DNA of 64,000 nt from Prorocentrum cordatum (taxonomy: Eukaryota > Sar > Dinophyceae > Prorocentrales > Prorocentraceae), in the NCBI GenBank assembly GCA_963575745.1, contig CAUYUJ010020704.1, positions 330,407-394,406 of the forward strand, read 5' to 3'. Shown here piece by piece: positions 32,084 to 43,039 of this stretch; position 1 is the first letter of the stretch; the number at the start of each line of letters is the position of its first letter. Under the pieces are notes generated by a model that saw nothing but the letters and a program-made list of their open reading frames with translations, made no database searches and had not been told where the DNA came from. The position numbers and the translations under genes were made by a program.

Positions 32084-32379
32084 GCTGCGCCGACGGGGCA
32101 CCCGACAAACGCCTGCCAGACCTCATCGATCGTCGGGGGGGGGACGAGGGAACGGAAGAAGCGAGCAGCAGGGAGCGCGCCTCCTCACTTGGCTTTTCCT
32201 TGCCCTCCTCTTCCCTTTTCCCACTCCCTCCCCCTGCCCGCCCCCCCCACCCTCCCCCCTTTTCATCCTATCCGCCCCACAGGGAGGACCGTTGAGCAGG
32301 GAGGTCGGTCCTGCGCCTTCGTGCAGGAAGAGGCAGGAAGAGCCTGCTCAGACATGCGATTTGCCCCCTCAACGTCCCT

Positions 32380-32740
32380 CTTCGTCGTCGTCGTCGTCGT
32401 CCTCCCCCTCCTCCTCCTCCTCCTCCTGCTCCTCCTCCTCCGCCTCCTCCTTGCCACAGGAGGGGGCAATCGCAGCGCAGAGGGGTGCCAGCTCCTGCGC
32501 CGCGCGCACGTGCTCAGGCATGTGCCTCCTCCTCCTCCTCCTCCTCCTCCTCCTTGCCACAGGAGGGAACAATCGCAGCGCAGAGGGGTGCCAGCTCCTG
32601 CGCCGCGCGCACGTGCTCAGGCATGTGTGTTGCCCCCCTGAACTCCCTCCTCCTCCTCCTCCTCCTCCTCCTCCTTCTCCTCCTTTTCTTCCTCCTCCCC
32701 TTCCTTCTCCTCCTCCTGCTCCTCCTCCTCCTCCTCGTCC

Positions 32741-32772
<32 letters not shown>

Positions 32773-32912
32773 GTCGTCGTCCTCCTCCTCCTCCTTCCCC
32801 TCGTCCTCCTCGTCCTCCTCGTCCTCCTCGTCCTCCTCGTCCTCCTCGTCCTCCTCGTCGTCGTCGTCGTCGTCGTCCTCCTCCTCCTCCTCCTCCTCCT
32901 CTTCGGACACAT
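32380..32912. repeat. TCC/CGT triplet tracts with a ~105-bp tandem duplication
   Basis: GCCACAGGAGGG...GCTCAGGCATGTG occurs twice, at about 32452-32525 and 32557-32630, each preceded by a TCC run. TCC and GTCCTCCTC runs continue to 32908. Confidence 0.9.
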
Positions 32913-33680
32913 CGATGGCCCAGCTTTGGGAGTGGCCTGGTGCCCCCCCTCTCTCGAGACCCTCCGCGGCCGACGCGGTTGTCCTCCCAGGACGTCCAGG
33001 ACGTCCTGTCGAGCCCGCTACTGGGCTCGACCCAGGGGTGTGCCTTGGGAGGCGCCTGTGGGCGAGGGAGAGCGGGCGCCATGGTGGGCCCCGCGGGGTG
33101 CATGTTCCCTCGGGTCGACCGCCTGCCCGTGTGGGTGTGGCAGGCGTCCGATCGCTGGCCGCTCCAACGCGTGTACATCGCGGTCGTGGCCACGGCCGTG
33201 CTGCCTCCGGGGTCCCTAGCAGTTTCGTGCAATAGTATGTGCTATGTCAACATTCCGCATTCGCGCGCCGCCCCTATGTATAGGGTGCACGTGGTACGAC
33301 GTCCGCTACGAAGGCGACGACCGTTTCGTGCTCTGCGCGCGGCGCCGATCGCTAAATGTCCTCCTCGATCGATCCTCCTCTTCTTCCTCCTCCTCTTCTT
33401 CCTCCTCCTCCTCGATCCTCCTCATCGCCGCTTGGCTCGAGTGCGCGATCGATCGTTTGGTAGCGGTGCTAGCTATGCCCCGACTTACGGGCGCTTGGAC
33501 GATCCCGACGTGGCATGGATATCGTAGGAAGGCTGCACAGCGCTCTCCGCTGCTGCCAATATCGATATCGGACCCGATCTTCGCCTGTCCCAATTTTTTG
33601 CTCATGTCTTAATTTTTTCTGACGGCGCAATTAAAAATTGAGCCGCTTCCGAACGTCTCAATTTAATTGGGACGCGAAGA
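32913..33680. other. Unassigned DNA
   Basis: No recognised gene on either strand. A short TCC run is at 33372-33425. AT-rich sequence at 33590-33675 contains the near-palindrome CGTCTCAATTTAATTGGGAC. Confidence 0.35.
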
Positions 33681-33840
33681 TGACAGTGACCGCCACCGCC
33701 GCCGCCACCGCCACCGCCACCGCCACCGGCACCGGCACCGGCACCAGCGCCGGCACCGGTGCCGGCACCGGCACCGCGGCGCTGGCACCAGCACCGGCAC
33801 AGGCACCGGCACCGGCACCGGCACCGGCACCGGCACCGGG
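33681..33840. repeat. CACCGC/CACCGG hexanucleotide array
   Basis: Starts as CACCGC and becomes CACCGG/GGCACC, the same unit as at 23.6 and 26.35 kb. Confidence 0.9.
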
Positions 33841-35239
33841 GCAAGAATCGTTCATGCCTGCTCTTCGAGAGAGCGCCAACCGTCCGCTTGCGGCAAGCTT
33901 GGGGCCAGCGGTGGCGGACGCGCTGGCAAGGTGATCGCGCGAAGACGCAGCGCCTCCGCCGTTGCGTCGAGGAGCTGCGCTCCCCGCATGCTCGATGCCA
34001 CCACGCCCACGGCGCGGGCCAGAGAAGGAGCTGACGAGGGTAAGGACATGGGTGTCGTTTATTCGATCCCTATCCCCATCCCCGTCCCCATCCCGAATTG
34101 GTGCTGGTATTATCTTCCATATTAGTTGTAATCCTTTTGCTCTCCTCTTGCACGTGCTTGCACGCTTGTTCTCTCATGGCAGGTCAGATGCAGTCCTTGC
34201 GGCGTAGCAGTGTCTCATCATCATCCCCATCCCCATCCCGTTCCCCACCATCCCACCACCCCAGTTGGGGACATGCTCCTCGGAGCCCGAAAGGAGCAGC
34301 CTAGGCCCAGGCCACGCCAGCGAGTATAATGATCAGTTAAACGGTGCTCAGGATTCTGAGGGAGAGGAGAAAAGGATGACGGGGAGTAGGAATCGGAATC
34401 GGATGAGGACCAGGCGGGGAGGGAGATGGATGAAGAGGGGGAGGAGGAGATGGAAGAGGAATTGCAGGAGGATGAGGATGATTGTGAGGCGGATTTCCCC
34501 TTCTCGAGGGCTGAGGGTGACGACGAAGGGTATGCTCCAGTGGCCAGGGCTGCTGTCCCCTGCGGAGAGGTAACGACGCGGCCATCATCCGGCATGACAC
34601 CGACGTGATCACCGCGGCCGACGGCGTCTTCAAGGCGATCACCCCGCGCCTGCAAGCCTCGCCCCGGCTCTGGCGCGGGGTGCCCGCACTAGGATATGCA
34701 CTCCTTGGGCGGTGAAATTCTGAGTCGGTGCTGATCTCCCGCTCAATCCGGCTTTATCCCGTCTGATCTGGCTTGCTCCCGCCTGCTCCGGCTCAATCCA
34801 GAGCTTCACCCAGACACGCTGCGACGTTCTGATGTTTCAATACGCGGTCCCCAACAGTACCGACCCTTTCCCCGGGGCTGGTTTCTCATCCTGAATCATT
34901 TTTTGACGGTCCCGGGACCCAGCGAGGGCCCTCGAAGGCCGAAAATGGCCCAAATCTTTCCGTCGGGATTTTTGTATGGGAATCCAGATCCAGCCTAATT
35001 CAGCTCAGTGGGCCCCTACTCGAGCTTAATCGAGTTGCCTCCTAACCCACACACGACGGAAAGACTGGGGGTCTACCGTCGCCGGGGCAGAGACGCCCGC
35101 CACCAGAGCCCCGGGTGAGGGGCAGCAGGTCGACGCTGGCCGACGGACGCCCCAGCCAGCAGCCCAGGCAATCTGCCGGTAGGGCGGGGGGGGGGAAGAG
35201 AGAAGCAACACATCGGGGGCAACCTTTGGGGGGGGGGGG
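33841..35239. other. Unassigned DNA
   Basis: Includes short CCCATCCCC repeats at 34070-34100 and 34220-34250, a GGA patch at 34430-34475, and CTCCCGCCTGCTCCGGCTCAATCC-like short repeats at 34735-34800. No gene is recognised. Confidence 0.3.
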
Positions 35240-35505
35240 GGGGGACAGTCTCCTCCTCCTCCTCGTCCTTCTCTTCCTGCCCTCCTCCTTCTTCTCCGCG
35301 TCCTCCTCACCCTCCTGCTCCTCCTCCACCTCATCTTCCTTATTGTCCTCCTCCCCGTCCTCCTCCTCCTCCTCGTCCTCCTTCTCCTCCTGCTCTCTCC
35401 CTCTCCTCTCCTCCTCCTCTCCTCCTCCTCCTCCTCCTCCTCCTCCTCCTCCTCCTCTCCTCCTCCTCCTCCTCCTCCTCCTCCTCCTCCTCCTCCTCTC
35501 GTCGC
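35240..35505. repeat. TCC tract facing the GGA tract at 35.69 kb
   Basis: Long TCC/CTC run following a G run at 35228-35243. Confidence 0.9.
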
Positions 35506-35692
35506 CCTGGGGGGGAGGCTCAGAGGTTCGAGGCTCGAGGTCTCTCAAGCGTTTTCGTCGGTTCTCGGCGGTGTTTTTTCCAGCCTCTCGGGGTTCCTCC
35601 CGGCGGCGCCTCGCCAGAAGAGCGCTCCCCCGGGGGTGCTCGGCTCGCCCCGAATGGCCGCCCGAGACCCGAGTTCGGGCGACGAGGATCCC

Positions 35693-35890
35693 TGGAGGAG
35701 GAGGAGGAGGAGGGAGGAGGAGGAGGAGGAGGAGGAGGAGGAGGAGGAGGAGGAGGAGGAGGAGGAGGAGGAGCAGGAGGAGGAGGAGGAGGAGGAGGGG
35801 GAGGTGGAGGCGGAGGAGGGGGAGGAGGAGGAGGAGGAGGAGGAGGAGGAGGAGGAGGAGGAGGAGGAGGAGGAGGAGGAGGAGCGGGAG
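35693..35890. repeat. GGA tract, inverse to the TCC tract at 35.24 kb
   Basis: About 200 bases of GGA/GAG, reverse-complementary in composition to the tract about 190 bases upstream. Confidence 0.9.
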
Positions 35891-36063
35891 GGGTGCATAT
35901 CGACCCCCAGTCGCCGAGGGGGGGCCCGACAGCCCACCCCGCCCAGGAAGGCTCGTAGTCGTCGTCGAGGGCCTGTCGACGAGCGATCGACGAGGTCTCG
36001 CGCCGGTGCCAGGTCGATAGTTCTCTCTAGGGGGCCACATGCGAACCCTACCCCTACCCCTCA

Positions 36064-36145
36064 CGATTTCTGAGGGGGAGGGTGGGGTTCACTTCGATCG
36101 GGAGCTCCCGAACGAAGTGAACCCCACCCTCCCCCTCAGAAATCG
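36064..36145. repeat. 82-bp near-perfect inverted repeat
   Basis: Arms 36064-36096 and 36113-36145 are perfect 33-base reverse complements (left arm begins CGATTTCTGAGGGGGAGG). The 16-base spacer itself contains GGGAGCTCCC. No stops or motifs suggest a coding role; it could be a fold-back element remnant or a recombination-prone hairpin. Confidence 0.95.
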
Positions 36146-36317
36146 TTCCGACTTTCCCCTCCGAGCCAGTTTTCCCCGTGATGCCTGCCCCTCAAGACAG
36201 GCAGGCGCGCCCACCGCGAAACGGCAGGGCGGCCCGAAAGTTGCCCGCCGGGCACGGGGCACGCCTCCCCACGACGCAGCCCGAGGTGTCTCGCTCGACG
36301 GTCCTGCGCTGCTGGCG

Positions 36318-36378
36318 CCCTCTCCTCCTCCTCCTCCTCCTCCTCCTCCTCCTCCTCCTCCTCCTCCTCCTCCTCCTT
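36318..36378. repeat. (CTC)n microsatellite
   Basis: Clean CTC run. Confidence 0.9.
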
Positions 36379-36577
36379 ATTATGTGTGGCTTCTGCGTCC
36401 GTCGTTCGTCTCTCCTGTTGTTCGTCTTGTCTCGTTGTGCACACTCCGACCTGCGTCAGTCGTGTACTGTGCCGATTGGACAGGTGTTTGCAGTTGTCGT
36501 CGCCAGCTAACCGTGGAGCGCATTGACACGCTTCACTAGATAGACCTAGCTGAGTATAGTCGGGCGTTGTTGTTACC

Positions 36578-36754
36578 ATGTCGCTTGCCCGTCGCACGGG
36601 GAGTGGATATTGGATTGACCCCCTAGGCGCCAGTCCCCTCGAGGAAGCTGTTTTCAGCTTTGCTCCACGGTGTGAGTTCAACGTTCTTCACAGCATGGAT
36701 AAGCATACAGATTTCTGGCGAGTCTTGTGGGCCTCCATTGATCAGCATCGCAAG
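36578..36754 (+). CDS. Candidate first exon, unknown product
   Basis: ATG at 36578 (context ttaccATGt) opens MSLARRTGSGYWIDPLGASP then LEEAVFSFAPRCEFNVLHSM and reaches QHRK directly before GTCAGT (36755), a good donor. The sequence is non-repetitive and of moderate GC. No family is recognised and no second exon is identified. Confidence 0.35.
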
Positions 36755-38115
36755 GTCAGTTTACAAAACAGAACTGGCGATTGCATACGAAGTCTGACTG
36801 TGTCGCCCATGCTTTCAAGGGGCAGTGGACTGCGAGACCCAACATATTAGATTTCCGGGCACCAATCTTACAACAGAAGAGAGTTGCAGGTCGGAAGCCA
36901 AGATCAGTCGATGCTTAGAGTGAGTGTATCGGTAACAGGGGTCTGCGGGCGCGAGGGTGTCCTCGTTACTAATTGCACGGTCTTTATCTCGTTTTTTTTT
37001 CCGGAGCCTAGGTGTAATTTTGACAGCCATGCTTAGTTTGAGCTTGTTTCGGCAGAGGTGGTCAGGCGTGGTGAGGAAGGTTCTTCGAATTTTGCTAGAT
37101 GTTGTGAGCCCAGCTGCTGATTGCTTGCTGAAGGCCGAGCTGCAGTGCAGATGGGGAGCGTCTCCCCAGAGGTGCCCGATGCTTCCAGGAGGTCAATGAA
37201 GTTCTTGGGGCGCACCTGGATTCCCAGCCGGCCCGTACGACCTTCCTGGCACCCTATCCTCGCCAGCTGCCCTCCCGGGCGGAATTCTGGACCCTTCTGA
37301 GCAGCGCTGATCGGAAAACATAGATTCAGAGCGGCCATTGGCTTTCTGTTTCAACGAGGGGCCATGCTCGTTTTACTCTGCGCTCCCCAGGCCCCTCTGA
37401 GCCATCCCCTTCGCGGACCAGCGATTGCCCTCCGGCGGGCCTCTCCCGAGCGAGCTGCCGCGGACGCATCGCCTGGCGATGACGCCCTCTCCTTCCATGC
37501 ATGCGGGTGATGCTCGGCGGCGCGCGTCTGCTTCAAGCCACGAGACGGCAATCCATGTGCATACATGTCCCACGTACGGCCCCCCATGTGAGGCTGGAGC
37601 GCTCCCTTCCCATCCAGCGAGGCGCGCCCAGTGAATCAATGTCACCGGTCGGCGCCCTCACCCTGACTTGAAGGAGAGCTGTCTCCCACCGGCCCCATGG
37701 CTGTATCCGTCAAGCCCGCGGGCCGGAACCGTGCGGTCAACCCGCATAGTGAGGATGGGCCACCTTCCCAACAAGGGTACCCTTGCATCCGTGTCATTCG
37801 GCCCATCCTTGAGGACCCTCGCTGGTTTGACTGGACACCTAGACCTGAGGGTTGCCCAGGCGCCAGAGTCGAGTCTCCCCAGGCAGCTGCACATACTGGG
37901 TTGCAGCGTGTCGTTTGTGGTGGTCCCACGTTGCCAGGCGGCCTTCTTCAACAACGGCCAGACGTGCTGCGCGATCAAGCGGAGCGCCGCGGCGGCGGCT
38001 GGGCCGCCTGCCTGCCGCCCTGGCCCCTCGTTGCCCCTGACGTGGCGCGTGCGTCCATCGCAGGCTCTGCCCCAGCCGACCGGGGAGCACTTGAGGCGCG
38101 TGCGGGGTCAGGAAG
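36755..38115. other. Unassigned DNA downstream of the candidate exon
   Basis: Short open frames on both strands, for example a minus-strand frame at 37033-37338 reading FIDLLEASGTSGETLPICTA. None has a recognised motif. Confidence 0.3.
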
Positions 38116-38205
38116 CGGGGAGGAGGAGGAGGAGGAGGAGGAAGAGGAGGAGGAGGAAGCGGGGAGGAGGAGGAGGAGGAGGAGGAGGAGGAGGAGGAGG
38201 AGGCT
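38116..38205. repeat. (GGA)n microsatellite
   Basis: GGA run with AGG variants. Confidence 0.9.
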
Positions 38206-39268
38206 CGAACCTGGCATCTCAGGGCCTCCTGCTGGGACTTGGGGGGTGGGCTGCCCTCTCCCGTCCTGGGGCCGCCCAGGGGCGCCCGCAGACCGCCGGT
38301 GCTGGGGCTTCCTGTGCCCCCTGCAAGCAGTGCGCCGCCCCGCTCGCGGCCGCCTGGGTTCGGGTGTCCCCCCCCTCCTTTTGTTGTTCCTGCTCGTGCT
38401 CCCGCTCGTGCTCTCCGTGTTCCCGCTCCTTGCTGTGCTCCTGCTCGTGCTCCTGCTCGTCAACATGTGTCACGGAGCTGCGCCGTCAATGCCGCGCTCT
38501 CCCGTGGCTTCGCTGCGTTCCTGCTCGCAACGCACACCGCCAGATGCGGCGGAGAGCTTGAGAGATCCACCTACCAAAAATCCTCACAATTTCCAGAATG
38601 CCACTTCTGCCAAGCAGTGGCGAAGCGTCCTGGCGTGCCTATAGGCTTGTGGTTTCCAAGATATGTTAGAACATTTCTGGCTGAGACTGTCTTGATTTAA
38701 CACATCGGACCTATGTTTTTTAAGAAAATTGTTTTTGTTATTAGAACATTTGGGGGTTTTAAGAACATGTCGTGGTAGGCCTATAGGAATGCCGGGACGG
38801 TCGGTCCCTGCTCAATTCTGTGCGTCGGGGCCATCCCCATCCAGTGCGCGCCGCAGTCCCATGTGATGGGGCCGCCTGGCCTCCTTCTCCTCCTCGCCAC
38901 TCTCCCTCACCCTCCCCTCTCCCGCTTCGTCGTGGCACCCTGCTGGAATGGATTCCCTCGCAGCCGCGGTCACACTAGGGCGGGGCCAGGACGAAAATCG
39001 CTCCAGAGCGTTCCGGGACGTTCTCAGAGCGTGCCAGAACGTTCTGAGAAGGCCGCGGCGCCCGAGACATTCTTCAGAGCCGCCGCATCTCAGAGATTCT
39101 GGATGCATCCTCACCCGGTTTTGTTCTCGTCCTGGCTTCGTTTTGCATCCACAACCGCGCTTGACGTTCAGACCATCGGCCCAGGCTGGCGGTCGGGCAG
39201 CACAAGTGCCGTGCGGCATGGCCGCCCCCTCTCTATGTATCGGGTGTGACCTCCCGCTCGCTGCTGGC
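38206..39268. other. Unassigned DNA
   Basis: Contains GCTCCTGCTCGT-type short repeats (38390-38462), an AT-rich patch (38640-38790) and a TTCTCAGA...TCTGAGAA inverted pair near 39023-39052. No gene is recognised. Confidence 0.3.
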
Positions 39269-39545
39269 TTTGCGGCGGCTGCGTCGGCGGCGTGAGACGG
39301 AGATTGCTCGGGCGACGGAGCGTCCGGAGGGGGGAACACACACAGACACACATAATCTTCGATTCCCAGGAAAAGGTGGAGCAGACGGAAAGTGTAGAGG
39401 AAAACGATCATCCAGAAAAGATGTAAGCATGTAAGGCATCTCGAGTTTCGTGTCTATTTATATGTGTGTGTGTGTGTGTCTTGTGGCGGCTGCGTTGGCG
39501 GCGTGAGGCGGAGCTTGTTCGGGCGAGAAGCCGCTCTGCCTTCCA
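39269..39545. repeat. Two copies of a ~62-bp block about 215 bp apart
   Basis: GGCGGCTGCGTCGGCGGCGT and the following CGGAG...TCGGGCGA sequence at 39269-39330 recurs at 39484-39545. A TG microsatellite lies just before the second copy (39461-39478). Confidence 0.8.
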
Positions 39546-39679
39546 GGCGGAAGGACGGACTCGAAAGCGGCAGACTGCACAGGCCAACGAGACAGACCGA
39601 ATCCACTGGAAGACCGTCCAGAGACCATAATGAGAGCGACATATGGGCCAGCTAGGTATGCCTGCATGCGGAATCGAAA

Positions 39680-39782
39680 GTTATATTCGCACGGGGTCAG
39701 AGGCAGACCATGGTTAGGAGCTTGCTTTGCGAGCGGCAGACCTCTAGTTATATTCGCACGGGGTCAGAGGCATCGCCATGGT
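39680..39782. repeat. Direct duplication, 67-bp spacing
   Basis: AGTTATATTCGCACGGGGTC with AGAGGCA and CCATGGTTAGGA occurs at about 39680 and 39747. Confidence 0.85.
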
Positions 39783-40934
39783 TAGGATGGTGGAGACGGT
39801 CAGAAACTCACGCTGAAGAGTTGCAGCGCGAGTTCATGTTTCACGTCGCTGGGAACAACGTCGATCATTATCAGATCTGGCAGTGCCACGTAGCTCGTCT
39901 GGTGATGCATGCTGTAAGGTTGTAGATGATCCCGCGTCTGTCGCCCGTTCTGTGATTCCTTGCTTTTGATGCGCGCATAGGATATATTGCCACGAGTCGA
40001 TCTTCGACGAGTTCGTGGATCTGCTGGCAGTGGGGGGTAAGAGGAGGTCGGAAAGGGGGGGAAACTGGGGAGCAGGAGCGTGAAAAGCCTGGGCTCGTGA
40101 GACGGAAGGGGCAATGATGTAGGCGAATGTGTTGGTGTTGGAGGATGAGGAGGAGAGGGAGCAGGGCATGGACGAGGAGGCACGAGGATTCGGGTCAGCG
40201 CCACCCGCAGTGCAGTGGCTGCTCGCGAGTGATGCGCGTCTTCTCCTGGTTCCCGCGGCTGCGCGGCAGGGGCCCACGGGACGGCGTCAGACCGGATGCG
40301 CTCAGAATCGTGCCTTCGGCATCAAGCCGTTGGCCGCCGATGTTCGGGCTTATTTGTGATGGGATCTATGCCTAATTTTTGTTTGTGCATTTGTCTCGCA
40401 TTGCATGTTGTCCAGACACGCGAGATTCCCGAGGCCACGGCCTCGCCCACCTGGTCTTGAGAAGGCCCGGACGCTGTCCGCAACGGTGGTCGCATCGCAT
40501 CGTAACATCTGGGGGCCGTAATTCCTGACATGTTCGTTGCGTGCTGCCGCTCTTCACCATCCATGTCTTAACTCGGGGAGCAGGGTACGGCACCTACAAC
40601 AACATGCTCGGTATGTGCAGATGCCCGTGCATGTATGAGCATGTATTTAGATTTGGCCGTGCAAATTGTGGTAAGGAAAGGAGTTTATGCATTGTGATCG
40701 TCATAGCAACAGTAGAAGTAAACATTGAATGTGTAGTAGTGGTAGGGTTCGTGCCTGTGTAGTTGTACGTATCGTGGTAGCAACGATCGCAGGAACACTG
40801 GTAATCGGAGGTGAGGGGGTGAGATCGAAGTGGAACGGAGAGCCCCCCTACCGGGAAATCGATTTCGGTTTCGTGTTCGTGCGTGCCGTGCGGGCGAGGC
40901 GAAGTTGCGTGGGCGGGCGAGAGAAAGTCTCCTG
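39783..40934. other. Unassigned DNA
   Basis: No long repeat and no recognisable domain in either strand's open frames. Confidence 0.3.
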
Positions 40935-41158
40935 TGGCTGAGGCGCGGCCGGACCAAATGACTCCCTTCCGGGCGGCCGGTGGCCCGCGGTGTCCCGCCG
41001 GTGTCCCGCTGGTGTCCCGTGTGGCTGAGGCGCGGCCGGACCAAATGACTCCCTTCCGGGCGGCCGGGGGCCCGCGGTGTCCCGCCGGTGTCCCGCGGTG
41101 TCCCGCGGTGTCCCGCGGTGTCCCGTGGTGCCCCGCGGGTGTCCTGCGGTGTCCCGCG
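40935..41158. repeat. 93-bp duplication followed by GGTGTCCCGC units
   Basis: GTGGCTGAGGCGCGGCCGGA...GGGCGGCCGG occurs at about 40935 and 41028. Each copy is followed by 10-12-base GGTGTCCCGC units that continue to 41155. Confidence 0.9.
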
Positions 41159-42035
41159 AGGATGATGATGAGAAGATGATGATGATGATGATGATGATGA
41201 TGAGATGAGATGAGATGAGATGAGATGAGATGAGATGAGACGAGATGAGATGAGTTGATGATGATGGTGTCCCGATGAAGATGATGATGATGTTGATGAT
41301 GGTGTCGATGATGATAGTGTCCCGATGATGAGGATGATGATGCTCATGCTGATTATGTTGATGATGATGACGATGATGGTGTCCCGATGATGATGATGCT
41401 GATGATGATGATGGTGATGATGATGATGATGATTCCGATGATGTTGGTGATGATGATGTTGATGGGAATGGTGTCCCGGCGATAATGATGTTGATGATGA
41501 TGTTGATGATGATTATGGTGTCCCGATGATGCTGATGATGATGGTGATGATGATGATGGTGATGCTGATGGTGTCCCGATGATGACAATAATGGTAATGA
41601 CGATGTCGATGATGATGTTGCTCATGATGATGATGGCGCCCCAATGATGATGTTGTTGAGGATGTTGATGCCATCTGATGCCGATGATGATGATGCGATG
41701 ATCATGATGATGATGGTGTCCCGAGGATGATGACGATGTTGATGATAATGTTGATGATGAGAACGATGGTGATCATGATGGTGCCCCAATTTCTAAGATT
41801 CTGATTCTGATGATGCTGCTGATGATGATGACGATGACTGTGTCCCGACGATGATGATGATGATGATGTTGAGGATGATATGATGATGGTGATGATGATG
41901 TTGTCCCGGTGATGATGCTGGCGTTGATGATGATGTTTACGATGATGATGATGATGACGGTGCCCTCATGATGATGACGATGTTGGTGATGATGTTGAGG
42001 ATGATTATGTTGACGACGATGATGATGACTTTGAT
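41159..42035. repeat. ATG/GAT array with embedded GGTGTCCC motifs
   Basis: About 870 bases of GAT/ATG triplets in which GGTGTCCCGATG or GGTGCCCC is inserted about a dozen times at uneven intervals. A GAGAT pentamer run lies at 41200-41255. Confidence 0.9.
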
Positions 42036-42039
42036 TGTG

Positions 42040-42255
42040 AAAGCGGTTGTGATATCGATAGTGATATCGATATTGAGACCGAATGCGAGATCGGTTGTGT
42101 GATCGATTGTGAGATCGATTGTGAGATCCATTGTGAGATCGATCGAATGAGATAGATCGAGTGAGTTCGATTGTGAGATCGATCGAGTGAGATCGATCGA
42201 GCGAGACCGATAGTGAGATCGATACTGAGATCGATAGTGAGACCGATCGAGTGAG
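42040..42255. repeat. GAGATCGATTGT 12-bp minisatellite
   Basis: About 18 irregular 10-12-base units (GAGATCGATTGT, GAGATCGATCGA and variants). Confidence 0.9.
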
Positions 42256-42615
42256 ACGTTGGTTGCCCCTCCCCCGAACCTCCTTATCACCCGAAGGGTG
42301 GTCGTATAGGTACGCAATTCTAGACGCTTCGTGTAACTCCACTGGCCCACCCACAAACGATGCCCAGGCGAGTTGGCGTGATCAGGGATATGGAGAAACA
42401 TGCAGTGTAATAAAGTGCTGGTTGGAATCTGACATATCCCAAGAGGGGAAGAAGGAGGAGTAATCAAACGCGGACGGGTGAGGATGAGGAGGGGGACGGA
42501 GAGGGAACATGATGAGGAGGGAGGAAGAGGATGACGGAGGGGGGGAATAGGCGGATGATGAGGAGGAGGAGGAGGAGGACGAGGAGGACGACGACGAGGA
42601 TGACGACAAGAAGGG
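42256..42615. other. Left flank of the Copia element
   Basis: One open + frame (42251-42463) without recognised motif, then GGA/GAC-rich sequence (42540-42610) into which the element appears to have inserted. Confidence 0.35.
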
Positions 42616-42755
42616 TGTTGAATTACACCAGCGACCATCCCTCTTTTAGCCTGCCCCCTGCCGCTGCCTGCCCTCGCCCGCCCGACCACAGCTCTTGAGT
42701 CTTACGGTGCAGGTAACCCCCAAAAAGACCCGACAGGCGGCGGCTTGTCATTTGA
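42616..42755 (+). repeat. 5' LTR of the Copia element (140 bp)
   Basis: Starts TGTTGAATTACACCAGCGAC and shares with the 3' LTR the blocks CATCCCTCTTTTAGCCTGCC, ACGGTGCAGGTA and CCCGACAGGCGGCGGC. It lacks a ~20-base segment present in the 3' LTR and its last two bases read GA instead of CA. On the minus strand the translation RGQAKRGM is common to both LTRs. Confidence 0.9.
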
Positions 42756-42767
42756 TGGTAGCGGAGC
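42756..42767 (+). promoter_or_regulatory. Primer-binding site, initiator tRNA-Met type
   Basis: TGGTAGCGGAGC begins at the first base after the LTR. It differs by one base over the first 11 from TGGTAGCAGAG, the complement of the 3' end of a typical initiator tRNA-Met. This priming site is usual for Copia elements. Confidence 0.7.
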
Positions 42768-43039
42768 TGGCCCACTTGCCCCAGCCAGGTCCTGCCTCCG
42801 CTGCGGCGTGCGCAGGTCTGCGAGGCGCGCCCCGTGGCGGGGACAACGAGCCAGCGTGCAGGGAGCAGGCCAGCATCCACGGCAGGGGGAGTGGCAGGCC
42901 CGTAAGAGTCGGACACCCCGGGTGGAGTTCGGCGACCGGCAGCCTCAGCGAGGTGCGCAGCAGGACAATTGCAACTGTTATATCCTTCCGGCAGCGGCTC
43001 ATCTGGGCCGTGTGCATCATCGTCATGATGGCAACAATC

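Noticed and set aside
32292-33527. 411-codon frame downstream of the transposase-like ORF
   Set aside because: Ser/Pro/Arg reading through TCC tracts and a tandem duplication; no conserved motif.
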